DNA of 64,000 nucleotides, taken from positions 1-64,000 of the forward strand of contig JAIQDT010003798.1 of assembly GCA_021521415.1 (NCBI GenBank), in the 5' to 3' direction. Shown piece by piece: positions 50,401-61,465 of this stretch; the stretch's first letter is position 1, and the number at the start of each line of letters is the position of its first letter. This stretch comes from Bidens hawaiensis. Its lineage: Eukaryota > Streptophyta > Magnoliopsida > Asterales > Asteraceae. Made by a program: the position numbers and the translations under genes. The notes beneath the pieces are model-generated. The model was not told the origin of the DNA. It was given only the letters and a program-made list of their open reading frames with translations, and did not search any database.

Positions 50401-52443
50401 ATGGTAATGGTAAGGTTCTTTTAATAGATATTACGTGATGATCCTCCCATGGATATTTATACGAGGTTAAGGTAGAAATGTGTGTCTTCGGATACGTTAA
50501 GAAATATATGAGAATAAAATTGTATGTTGCCTGATTAACTAGAACTCACTCAGCGTAGCTGACTTTTAGTATGCACGCAGGTGAGCTGATTATAGAGTTA
50601 GCATGAGGATGACACACGGCATGGATTGAACGGCTGGCATCTAAAGAAAGAAGTAAAGATGTTTTAAATATAAAGTTTTGTGTTATGGTATCAAAGAAAA
50701 GATTTAATGTTTTGTAACAAATGATTGATGTTTTATATTCCGCGAAAAGTTTTAATAAACTCTGATTTGAAGGACTGTGTTTATGAGTAAATCCGACGCT
50801 AAAGTAGGGCTACCGGGTTCGAGGCCTTACAGTTACCCAAGCTGGGGCAAGTGCAGTAAATAATCGCTCACTGGGATTCACCGATACCCAGTCTGAGAAA
50901 CGAAGACTCCCCCGCCAAACTCTCGATGAAGTTAAAGCATGGGCGGAGGCACGACAAAAGGAATTCCAGGCTGAGTTGGACGAACGCTTGCGTTCCGTAC
51001 AACAGGCCGACGAATTCGAATACTTGGAGGATGACTCGGAGGAATCCGACTCCGACGCGAACCCTCGCCATAGGGCAAAAGGGAAGCGTAAGGAAACGGA
51101 CTCCCAACCGAGAAGGCATTTTGGACAAGCCTTCAAACCAAAAAGCACAGGTGGAAGTCCACGAGACTTCTCCAAAACATTCAGACCAAACGTTGCAAAT
51201 GCGGGAACGTCCAAATTTGCAAGGGACATTGCGGAAGCAATCGCCCCAAAAAGTGCCAAACAAATGTCAAACATCGGCACTTATGATGGTATATCTGACC
51301 CAGATGATCATTTGAACAGATTCATAGCGGGGGCAACCGTCAGTAGTTGGACGGAACCTACGTGGTGTTACATGTTCCAAATGACGCTGGTGGGGGCTGC
51401 TAGAGCGTGGTTCGATCGTCTACCGGTCAACCACATCTACGACTGGGCAGACTTCCAACAGAAGTTTAGCCAACACTTCAGCCAGCAAAGAAAGTATACC
51501 GAGGAGCAATGGGCAATCCTCAAATGCATTCGAGAGAAAGATGAATCTTTGCTGGACTTCATCACTCGCTTCAACTCGAAGAAGCTAAGTCTGGGTAACA
51601 TTAGCGAAGATCTTGTTCGCGCTGCTTTCATCCAGGGCGCGAACGACCCAGAGCTCATCCGCACCTTAACGGGTAAAGATGGCATGCCATCCACATGGGA
51701 TGCCATCATGACAGCAGCTAAACGCTTTGAGGAAACGGAGAAGCAACTGGGTAGAGATCTCCCACAGAGCACAAACCTCTACACCCAGAAAACAAGGGAA
51801 GACAACGTCCTTACCGCCCAATTAAACAAAAAGCGAAAGCTAGGCATTTGGCAGTCAAGGGTAAACTTTGACACCTCATCCGGCTTGCAACATCGGTTAG
51901 GCGGAAGGAATAACGTACAGTCAAACAAGAACTCCAGATGGACGCCGCTCACCAAAAGCGTCACCGAGATATTCGCCACCGAGGAGCTCCCATGGCCAAA
52001 GCCTCAAATAATCCGACATCGTCACAATGCTGATCGGAGCAAGTACTGTGACTTTCACAGGACGAAAGGCCACAACACCGAAGAATGCATAGACGTAAAG
52101 GACATGGTCGAAGCATTTGTCAGAGATGGGACGCTCGCGCACCTCGTGGCGTAATGAACGCTGAGCAGGCTGATGCGTGTAGAACCCCAGCTGGGGAAAA
52201 CACGAATAAAATTCCAGCTTCAATGTGGAGACTACATGCTGCGTAAAGAACGAGATCCCGAACCAGGTGCGTATCGGCTCGATGACACTCCCATCCCAAC
52301 AACATGGAGGGAGCTCATTTACACAGTTTGCATGTAAATCAATTCCAAATCTGTAAAGAAAAGGCCAAGAGCCACTTCTAATGGAAATGATTCTCCTTAA
52401 AACATCGATGCTGATAATTTTACATTTATACTTTATGAACTAT

Positions 52444-53110
52444 CAACACGAATATGCCGGTTTTCACCGCATAATTACGTGGAAAGTCGTTGCATGGGGA
52501 AGGCGGCATAACCCGCATAAACCCAAAAAACGACAAACCTTCACGCAGGTCAGTTGAAGGGGAAAAGTTCAGTTATCCCACTAAATGAAAGTGCCGGTCT
52601 ATCCGCATGAATCATGAGAGGAAACTAAACACTAACCTATCAACCAAGCATTGAACGGTTAACTTATTCAACACTAATATGCCGGTTTTCACCGCATAAT
52701 TACGTGGAAAGTCGTTGCATGGGGAAGGTGGCAAAACCCGCATAAACCCAAAAAACGACAAACCTTCACGCAGGTCAGTTGAAGGGGAAAAGTTCAGTTA
52801 TCCCATTAAATGAAAGTGCCGGTCTATTCGCATGAATCATGAGAGGAAACTGAACACTAACCTATCAACCAAGCGTCGAACGGTTAATTTATTCAACACA
52901 GATATGCCGGTTTTCACCGCATAATTACCTGAAAAGTCGTTGCATGGGGAAGGCGGCAAAACCCGCATAAACCCAAAAAACGGCAAACCTTCACGCAGGT
53001 CAGTCGTAGGGGAAAAGTTCAGTCATCCCATTAAATGAAAGTGCCGGTCTATCCGCATGAATCATGAGGAAAATGAACACTAACCTATTGACAACCGCGC
53101 GTCGAACGGT
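52444..53110. repeat. 225-bp tandem array, 3 copies
   Basis: Units start at 52444, 52669 and 52894 with CAACAC..ATATGCCGGTTT and include GCGTAA-poor CACGCAGGTCAGTTGAAGGG and GTGCCGGTCTATCCGCATGA. Two shorter related units of about 170 bp follow (53131 and 53301). Confidence 0.88.
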
Positions 53111-53663
53111 TATTCAAGAAAATTTCTAACAAAAGGATGAAGAAAACCTACACGCAGGTCAGATATAGGTAAAGTTTAGCCATCCTACTAAGTGCAAGTG
53201 ACGGTCCTACCCGCACAATCACTAAAGAGGAAGCAAAACTTCACACCAATTATCTGCCACGTTCAAAGGTTAACTTATCCTAAACACTTAGAAATTTCAT
53301 AAAAAGATGAGGAAAACCTACACGCAGGTTAGATAAAGGTAAAGTTTTGCCATCCTACTAAGTGCAAGTGACGGTCATACCCGCACAATCACGAAAGTGG
53401 AAGCAAAACTTCAACCTATTATCTACCACGTTCAAAGGTTAACTTATTCTAAAACACTTGTAAAATTGCTAATTTAAACTAAAGTATGCAAGTCATACAA
53501 CGTTTACAAAGCAAGGAACCCAACGACAGTAGCGGTCTTACCCGCAAAAAAATTTATATTTCACAATGGTTGATTACAAGAATGGCCGGGTAACTACCCG
53601 CCTACAAGAAAATAAATCTATACAAGCAAAATCTATCCTAGCAGTGGGAAGGGATCTTCAGGA

Positions 53664-53975
53664 TCAGGCTTCAGGGCCACTTCCACTTGGACCAGCCCCA
53701 TCAGTAGAGCGTGGCAGTTCAAGGAAAGCCTTAAGGATAGCGAGCCCATCATCAGCAGCAGCAACTTCATTTACCTTCTCCACCACCGGATGCGGGAAGG
53801 CAGCATACTGGTTCACTGCTTGGTCGTAAACAGCTTCAGTATCTACATCGAATAAAGGGAAGTTGGAAGGCGGAATGCCTTTCTCAACGAACCCTAGACC
53901 AAGCAGGAAGCCGGCCTTTTCCCCATCCTCGTGAGAAGCGTTGAGGGCTGCGCTCATGGCATCGTCATAAGATGT
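53664..53975 (-). CDS. Antisense ORF of the TR-GAG element (last exon?)
   Basis: Open frame opposite to gag. The ATG frame 53957-53664 gives 97 residues (MSAALNASHEDGEKAGFLLG...); the frame extends upstream to a good splice acceptor, GGGTTTTCTCAG at 53976-53987, adding TSYDDA. Its composition is protein-like (acidic, Ala/Val-rich, with DTEAVYDQAVNQYAAFPHPV), not repeat-like. Plant Tat-group gypsy elements are known to carry extra antisense ORFs between pol and the 3' LTR, some with a domain called 'transposase (putative), gypsy type'; this looks like the C-terminal end of such a protein, from memory. The upstream part is replaced by the 97-bp array. Probably a remnant, but possibly spliced. 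Confidence 0.5.
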   Translation of the reverse strand, partial: TSYDDAMSAALNASHEDGEKAGFLLGLGFVEKGIPPSNFPLFDVDTEAVYDQAVNQYAAFPHPVVEKVNEVAAADDGLAILKAFLELPRSTDGAGPSGSGPEA

Positions 53976-53980
53976 CTGAG

Positions 53981-54605
53981 AAAACCCTTCATATACCTAG
54001 CACCCGCAGGGAATTGAAGCCAAGTAAACCTTGGCAAACAAGTAACCGTAAGACGGACGCGGGTACAGTGTTAAGGCAAAACCCTTCACATACCTAGCAC
54101 CCGCAGGGAATTGAAGCCAAGTAAACCTTGGCAAACAAGTAACCGTAAGACGGATGCGGGTACAGTGTTAAGGCAAAACCCTTCACATACCTAGCACCCG
54201 CAGGGAATTGAAGCCAAATAAACCTTGGCAAACAAGTAACCGTAAAACGGACGCGGGTACAGTGTTAAGGCAAAACCCTTCACATACCTAGCACCCGCAG
54301 GGAATTGAAGCCAAGTAAACCTTGGCAAACAAGTAACCGTAAGACGGATGCGGGTACAGTGTTAAGGAAAAACCCTTCACATACCTAGCACCCGCAGGGA
54401 ATTGAAGCCAAGTAAACCTTGGCAAACAAGTAACCGTAAGACGGATGCGGGTACAGTGTAAAGGCAAAACCCTTCACATACCTAGCACCCGCAGGGAATT
54501 GACGCCAGGAATACCTTGGAAGTAAAGTAACCGTAAGACGAGCGCTGGTACAGTGTTAAGGCAAAACCCTTCACATACCTAGCGCTCCGCTGGGAATTGA
54601 AACCA
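53981..54605. repeat. 97-bp tandem array, about 6.5 copies
   Basis: Units start at 53981, 54078, 54175, 54272, 54369, 54466 and 54563 (AAAACCCTTCACATACCTAG...). Each unit read on the minus strand contains GGTGCTAGGTATGTGAAGGG, a good match to a 5' splice site (TAG|GTATGT). It directly abuts the acceptor of the antisense ORF. Confidence 0.9.
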
Positions 54606-55072
54606 AGAAGGATCTTCTGGGCAATGCTTGCGGAAACGGAAATAACATCCACGCATAGCGGGAACGTCGAGAACTACGTTGTTTGAAGCTCCAGGATGGA
54701 ATTGGTGGTTTTAACATAATTGATCACTATGTTCAAAACTACCAAAACCTCATGGAGAAGCCACACAAGTGGGACTCAACGCTCCTGACTTGCGAGGAGG
54801 TTACAGACCTACACGCATCATACCCAAAGACCAAGCAGGAAACTCGGGAATTTCTGCAAGTGACAAGGACTTCCGCGGGAAGAATCCCCATGGAAAACCT
54901 TAAAAACCCTTGTCATTACCCGTAAAGAACTCTATATCTAAACTTTAAATGTTATCACTATACCCAAAGACCAAGCAGGAAACTCGGGAATTTCAAAAAC
55001 CCTTTGCTTAAGTCCAAAAGTTCACCTCACTTTATTAAACACGCATGAGAAGAACATTGGACTGGGGGGACT

Positions 55073-56039
55073 TGAAGAGGTAGGTCCCAGTTGGACCCGC
55101 AAGACTCACCTTGAACAGGGACGTTTGCGCAGAAACCAACTGGATCCGCAGGACCAACCATGCTCAGAGACGTGACGTCCTTACGCGCAGTACGCAAGCT
55201 GTTCCCGCAGGAAATGCCTCCCAATGGTGAAGGACTCCGCCTGTCCCCGCAGCCTCGGATACAAGCCATTAGGGAAGGCCACCCGCGCAGCAAGGCTACA
55301 CGCACAAGGCACTTAGCTCTCGATCATTCAGTGTCACCTGAAGGAATGAGCAAAGCCGGGAACAATCCCGCAAAAGGGCGGGAGGGGGAATACTCCCGCC
55401 CAAATAAGCCAGTCCGTACGATACGGGAAGATCTTCTGTACTGTACCTGACGAGGTATGGGCAAAAGATCTGACTAAAGATACGACAGCTTATTGACAAC
55501 AGTATGGCGAGCAGCATGCTCCTGCACTGTGTCACTATTAGCCGCTGCCTACTCACCAACTCCTGTCATACCACGTGCGTAGCCGGCAGTTGGTGGAAAA
55601 GGAATAGTACACAGCAGGCCTGGTCACTATCAGCCGCTGCCTACCCACCAACTACCAGCAGGGCACGTGGGCCACTGTTGGTGGAACAGGAACACTGTTG
55701 CAGCCGGCCACACCTCCTTGGAAACCTACCTTCGGCTATAAATACCACAAATGGTATGACCATCTCATCTTATCTATTATCATCATATTATACCTGATAT
55801 CTGCTCTAGCAATCTCTTAATATACATTTGTATTTAAAGAGCAATCTAGTCTGATTCTCACGCCGGAGGGTGGTCACAAGGAGGAACCCCCCCCCCCCCT
55901 TCTCAGTGACAAGCTCACGGTGTCTGTTTTGCAGGTTATCAGAAGAACCATCTTCTCTGGGTCTAACCCCTCGTGGGAAACATCTATCTAACCCCCAGGT
56001 TACTCGTAATCTGCCCGGGGTCCGGTTAGTGTTTCTTCA
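55073..56039 (+). repeat. 3' LTR of the TR-GAG element
   Basis: 967 bp, TGAAGAGG...TTCTTCA, with a longer C-run near 55890 than the 5' LTR. Followed by the target duplicate CTTGG. Confidence 0.92.
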
Positions 56040-56044
56040 CTTGG

Positions 56045-57053
56045 CATATATTTAGTTCTAGCTTTGTTGTTCTCTGCTTTTGATCAATATTCTTGTTTGA
56101 AATTAATTTATGATTTATTTTGTAGTCTTAACTGTATTGTGATATATGTTTTCATTTGGAGCCAACTAACACATAATGTGGTGATGTAAACTGGCTCAAT
56201 TCAAGCTTTTAACAAGCCGATTTGAGTAATTCACGAGCAGTTCAGCTCGTTTACACCCGATCTACCTGAATATGAGGGTGAGGACTGAAGGAATTTGCTC
56301 AAAACTTTATAAATAACATGTTATATGAGAGAATGTTCAAATTGCTTACATATGAGAAAAGACACCACAAAGTATAGGTTATTTTGTGTGAATTATTTAA
56401 ATTCATTCATAGTGACATACATGGTTTTATAATCACATTTCTAATTTTCACATAACATTATGTTTAAACTTTGAATCAAAGTAGCAACGCTAAAAGAATC
56501 TGAAACCAACATGTGAACTAAAAAACTGAAACATTTAGGGCAAGTATTTAAGTATGAGATTAGTTTTAAAGATTAAAGCAAGAATGGTACGTTGTTACGT
56601 AATATATGTCTAACTACCCAAAATATACATAAACATTTTTTTAGTTTTCTTTTATCCTTGGATTGGATGATAGAGTAATTAAATTTTCTTGGGTGATGGA
56701 TTATATGAATATTAAAGTAATAGAAAATGTATTGAAAAATCTTTATGGAGTATTTTTAACATAACTAACATATATATCAGACATCCAATTGGTAATTACC
56801 AAATAAATATATGAGAGACATGAAACACAAAAACCAGTAATGTATAAAATTGAATTTAACAATACATGTCTCATTGTCATCTCAACATAAGATGTAAGAG
56901 TTGAATAACTATGATAAAACAACATTTATATTGAAAAAGACATTTTTTTAAAAAAAATTGTAATAAATTCAATAATGTGTATCTTGCCAAATATGTTTAT
57001 AGACATTATTTTTCTAAGAGCTATTTTTTCTTTTATGAATAAACTATTAAAAG

Positions 57054-57091
<38 letters not shown>

Positions 57092-57209
57092 TACTAGTTG
57101 CACGCTTCCAACTAAGAGAGTATCGTTGTTAATGGTGACTTGTAAAATTGATGTAGACCTTTTATTATATCTTAGATTAAATTCTATTGTTACAAGCATA
57201 TAATATATG
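56045..57209. other. AT-rich intergenic sequence
   Basis: No gene. A short GAGCCGAG-type repeat fragment (56190-56260, ending GCTCGTTTACACCC) and an (AT)n run at 57057-57089. Confidence 0.5.
57057..57089. repeat. (AT)n microsatellite
   Basis: About 16 TA units. Confidence 0.95.
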
Positions 57210-57214
57210 GAGAA

Positions 57215-58486
57215 TGTAGGGGTATGGTACTAAACCCGGCTTACGACCTTAATTTATTATGTTTGGCTTGTTTTATTATATGGGCTAATACAATATTATT
57301 GGGCTGAGGGGGGTTTGTGGAGGTAACCCTAACTGGGCTAGGCCCATTAGGGTACCATGATGGTGGCCATGAGGCTCCCTATATTAGGAGGTCTCCACCT
57401 CCTTATTAAGGGTTGGTTGTTCTCAATAAGAGCCACCACCATAACCATTTTTGTGTCTGTAAACAAGAGATCCTTGAGATTTCTTAGCAGTCACCTCCAC
57501 ACCCCTAAAAACCATTGCAGATCTTAAGCTACCGGAGAAGAAGATCGAGTCGTGGTTCGTTCATCTCGAAGACCGGGGAACATCGTCATGGATCAGGTCA
57601 GATTCATTTCATGTTTCTACATTGGCGCCATCCGTGGGACCGGCAACGAACCACGTCTTGTTTTTCGTCTCGGTCCTCCGATCTGTTCATTAAATACTCT
57701 AGGTTCTACGATTTCTTCTTTCAAATCTGTTCTATGGAAGTCCAAAAATCCGTAGATATGAAAATATTTCTAGATCCAGAAATATACAAAAAGAAATACC
57801 ACCAAACTTTGGGAAAAACCTTTAGATCTGTGTGTTTTATAAGTGAAATATACCAGATCTAGTTATGATTTTTTCAGATCTGGGTTCGTTTGAGCAATAG
57901 TCACCTTTCATATTCATAGATCTATAAATCCTTTCAGATCTGTTCCACGCGCGCTCAACTCGCCGCCATGCATGCGCGCTCAACTCTCCGCCATGCATGC
58001 GCGCTCAACTCTCCTTATGAAGTCCAGAGCTCCACCTAAACGCTTGCACGCCTAGGAGCAACACTGAACTTGGGGGGCTTGTAGGGGTATGGTACTAAAC
58101 CCGGCTTACGACCTTAATTTATTATGTTTGGCTTGTTTTATTATATGGGCTAATACAGTATTATTGGGCTGAGGGGGTTTTGTGGAGGTAACCCTAACTG
58201 GGCTAGGCCCATTAGGGTACCATGATGGTGGCCATGAGGCTCCCTATATAAGGAGGTCTCCACCTCCTTATTAAGGGTTGGTTGTTCTCAATAAGAGCCA
58301 CCACCATAACCATTTTTGTGTCTGTAAACAAGAGATCCTTGAGATTTCTTAGCAGTCACCTCCACACCCCCAAAAACCATTGCAGATCTTAAGCTACCGG
58401 AGAAGAAGATCGAGTCGTGGTTCGTTCATCTCGAAGACCGGGGAACATCGTCATGGATCAGGTCAGATTCATTTCATGTTTCTACA
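57215..58486 (+). mobile_element. Complete miniature LTR retrotransposon (TRIM)
   Basis: 1,272 bp flanked by GAGAA (57210-57214 and 58487-58491). LTRs 57215-57621 and 58080-58486 are both 407 bp with about four differences. PBS TGGCGCCATCCGTGGG at 57623; polypurine tract ACTTGGGGGGCT before 58080. The interior is only about 458 bp, with no ORF. Its last 70 bp match the end of the 34250 interior (CCACCTAAACGCTTGCACGC), and CCATGCATGCGCGCTCAAC units at 57966-58012 recall that element's GC-rich field. So it is a deletion form of the same family, with a different U5. Confidence 0.93.
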
Positions 58487-58884
58487 GAGAACATGACTTA
58501 GGACTTATATGGAATTATATAAATGAATAACATATAGATTTAAGTAGCAAATATTTATAAAATGTAACTAAAATTAGTTATCTAAGTTAAATTCATGTGA
58601 TTGCGCGTTTTCTAGCTGATTTATGTAATTTACGTTTTTACTCAATGTCTTAATTTCGTTTTTACTCGATGCCTTAATTTCATGTCTTAATTTCGGTTTT
58701 TCATAATTCCTATGTATTTTAAAATTTTCAGCAAATATGCCAAATTTAGAACACCCTTTATAATGGCATCATTGTAATCATTTTAATCATTCAGAAATTA
58801 ATAAATTTTCTTATTATTCGAGATTATTTCTTTATTCTAATTCTTCTTACTTCTGTTCTATGTCAAACTTTTTATTATTTTATT

Positions 58885-59342
58885 ATATAAACTAGTTTTT
58901 GTCTCCCGTATTACGGTGGATGTTTTACATTACTCTTTTTAATATTTATATATTTTTTTAAGTATATACTTAGAGTTTGATGGTAAAAGGGTTTCACAAA
59001 TAACTAAGATGATATATCTTGGTTTAAAAGTTATCTGGGTTTGGTGAGACCCAAGACCTGCTTATTTTTTTTACTATAAATTGTTTCTTAATTATAAATA
59101 GTATCTTTTAAAAAAATCATATAATAATATTTAGTATATCCTATTTTATAGGATTTTCACATCAATAATTTGGTGAAAATAATTTTTAATTTAATGAGAT
59201 GTTATAACTCGTTTAAAGAATATATGGGTTTGGTAAGACTCATACCTGTGAATTCGGGTGAAATGCATGAGAAGCCTTTACTTAAAAATCAAGAAAAAAA
59301 TGGGAGCGACTACATCACGACACGTAGAATTTTTATGTTTTC

Positions 59343-59345
<3 letters not shown>
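58885..59345. repeat. Dispersed repeat, second copy
   Basis: Matches 39146-39690 in the same orientation (ACTAGTTTTTGTCTCCCGTA, TTTCACAAATAACTAAGATG, GGGAGCGACTACATCACGAC). Followed by an (AT)n run at 59346-59375. Confidence 0.6.
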
Positions 59346-59378
<33 letters not shown>

Positions 59379-59399
59379 TATAGATATATACATCAACAT

Positions 59400-60765
59400 A
59401 AAGATTAGTTGTACACAAATACACAATGATATCTCACTTGGATACCAAATAATGATATCAATACCATATGTATTAGATGTATTAGAGAGAATTAATTAGA
59501 TTTTAAGCTGTGAAAAATGTTAATGATAAATTAATATAAAAAAATAATTTGTTTATAACATGCATTGTGTTGGACCGTTTGTACATCATACAACTTTGTT
59601 TTGTATCCTTCAAAGGAAGTTTATTTAATAATTTAAAAATCGTAGAAGACAGCATCATTATTTATAGAAAAGGTTGAACAAGATACAACATCATGAGACT
59701 GCACTTATATGATCAGAGGTATGCACTTATTTAATTGCTGACTGAATGTTTAAAGTGTCATTTATCCATTAAAAAAGTGTTATATAAGAGCATTCATAAA
59801 ACTATGAATGCATTTTCTATATATTTTTTAAGTAGTAGTAACTGATTGTTGGTGGAGGAGAGAAAAAAACGCTACCATTTGTAGGTTAATTTGAAGAAAT
59901 ATTGTTCGTCAATTTTAATTATTTAATGTTTTTTTAAAATGTTTGTGAATGAAGTAAAGACAAATGGTAACAATAAAATTATAAATAAATATTATTTAAC
60001 TGAAAATGAGAGAAAAATATAATATTTTTTTAGTGTAATTATAGAGATGAAGATATATTATCTATTGTAAATGCTCTAATGTAACTAAATTAACATTACA
60101 TTTTAATAATTTTAACTAAATATCAATAATAATTCATACTTACACCTTGACTAATAATTGAAATCTCGCTATAACCAAAAACCTCAAATTACATTTTTTA
60201 CTTTCACTTTTGATTGAATTTTCATTCATCAAAATTTTTCTAAAGCAACTGAATATATGTTTCTGTAAATTAAATAAATTGAAATTATACATATAAGGTT
60301 GGAATAAATTGAAAAGTTAGTCACAAGTTTTATGCTTTGATTGGTTTGAAGACTTATTCAAGGGTGAGACTGACAGTCTTGATCCACTGCTTGTACCATT
60401 TCTGTCCCCAAAGGATCCTCTCCGGTGAATCTCCTTTTTTTTTGGCTTCATTTTAACATGTCCATACTTAGAAATTATAAACCTTTTTATTTTCATAATT
60501 ATAAAGTTATACATTATGTCAAATTGAAAAATATTGGCATTTCAATAATATATTTGATGTCATTCTTAAATATTACATTTACTATAAAATTAACAAGATC
60601 AAAAATATAATTTACTCTAGAAATCATTGTTGATTTTATGTTTAAGTTCGACTATAACTCGCTTAACTAATCAAGAAAACAAAAAATGATGCTCACTAGA
60701 TTAAGTAAATTAAGTTTAGTAAAGTCTAGTTTGATGGTTATATAGGTAGGGCCATAAGTAAATAG
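59400..60765. other. AT-rich intergenic sequence
   Basis: Nothing recognisable as a gene or element. Confidence 0.45.
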
Positions 60766-60769
60766 ATTA

Positions 60770-61449
60770 GGCCAAGGGGCTCCTTAGCTCACCAAGCTAC
60801 TTCTGTGGATTAGTCCCGCCATGAACAACATTCCCGGGAGACATACATCAAGAGTGCACACAGCCCTTCTAGAAGCACGCGGTTGTCATCCGCAGGTGGA
60901 AGAAGGAGCAAGAATACACCGTTTGGCAAAATGGGTGTTAACTAAAAGATTTCTTGATGGCGCGTTTACCTTCGTAAGGAGGAGCACGTGAGAGCTTGAC
61001 CAATGGGAAGGAGCCAGCGAGACATCTTCTAACGGCCCTGCACATGGCCAACTGTTACCCCCTATCAAAACATGTCACATGTCTCTTCAGGTGAATGAAA
61101 ATATTCTTCGGACGACAGTCCGGCCAATCATTCTCTACCACCCCTGGCTATAAATGCCCTCATAATCATCAAAGAGGTGCACATTCACTCACACATACAT
61201 TACATCAATCACATAACATTCAGTACGTTCTTCCTCTAGAATTGTTACTGATTCTCACAACGAAGGGTGGTTATGAGTTTAAGACCCCCCCCCCCCAATA
61301 CTGTCATTCTCGTAACGAGCTCACTGTGATCTGTTTTGTAGGTTCAAATCTGATTTGCATTCGTTCGACCAAACCTTATTCTTGAAACATTAACCCGGTT
61401 GAAACATAGATTTAACCCCAACCATAGTTTAAGTCGGTGTTTCTTCATT
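60770..61449 (+). mobile_element. Gypsy LTR, truncated element, plus strand
   Basis: Ends GTCGGTGTTTCTTCA (61449), followed by TTAGCGCCATCAATGG, a decayed version of the PBS seen in the other elements. Contains a TATA box GGCTATAAATGCCC at about 61147-61160, GATTCTCACAACGAAGGGTG, a C-run and GAGCTCACTGTGATCTG, matching the layout of the 47328 LTR. The start near 60770 is approximate. No gag follows, so the interior was lost. Confidence 0.65.
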
Positions 61450-61465
61450 AGCGCCATCAATGGTT

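Larger units (their letters stand above)
48499..50831 (+). mobile_element. Solo LTR (2,333 bp) nested in gag
   Basis: Starts TGTAACATCCCG, ends GAGGCCTTACA, flanked by GTTAC (48494-48498 and 50832-50836). No second copy, PBS or coding region inside, so it is a solo LTR of a gypsy element with unusually long LTRs, as in Tekay/Del-type chromoviruses (an inference from the start motif and length). Plus orientation with TATA box GGATATAAATATCC at about 48699-48712. It contains two tandem arrays (49025-49380, 50225-50400) and a GC-rich palindromic run (49455-49555). Confidence 0.88.
48365..52154 (+). pseudogene. gag: Gypsy gag split by a nested solo LTR
   Basis: Capsid/nucleocapsid protein of the TR-GAG element. 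The start ATG is at 48365, 63 bp after the PBS; the first part (48365-48498) is Thr-rich with repeated NTTPVTQAGAS-like units. After the insertion (48499-50831) and its second target copy the frame resumes at 50837 in the same phase and runs open to TAA at 52152-52154, so before insertion the gene was about 484 codons without a break. The second part has the gag core (GAARAWFDRLPV, DFITRFNSKKLSLGNI, AFIQGANDPELIRTLTGKDG) and a zinc-knuckle-like CDFHRTKGHNTEEC. Downstream ATGs, such as at 50976, could still start a shortened gag. Closely related in layout to gag at 1-1663. Confidence 0.9.
52155..55072. other. Post-gag internal region of the TR-GAG element
   Basis: No pol domain in any frame. 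Contains two repeat arrays and the antisense ORF listed separately, then about 470 bp (54600-55055) with only a short open frame (54683-54925) that I cannot assign. Confidence 0.7.
47328..56039 (+). mobile_element. Complete gag-only Ty3/gypsy element (TR-GAG type)
   Basis: 8,712 bp including a nested insertion, flanked by the 5-bp duplication CTTGG (47323-47327 and 56040-56044). LTRs 47328-48300 and 55073-56039 are about 970 bp and differ by roughly eight substitutions plus a few small indels. PBS at 48302; polypurine tract (ACTGGGGGGACT) before 55073. Without the nested solo LTR (48499-50831 plus one target copy) it would be about 6.4 kb. It encodes gag, then no protease, RT or integrase. 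Two tandem arrays and an antisense ORF fill the space to the 3' LTR. Non-autonomous elements of this design (LTRs plus gag only) are known in plants. Confidence 0.93.

Noticed and set aside
50810..51280. Minus-strand frames opposite gag
   Set aside because: Shadow of the real gag reading frame.
54683..54925. 80-residue plus-strand frame before the 3' LTR
   Set aside because: No pol, envelope-like or other recognisable motif; left as part of the element interior.
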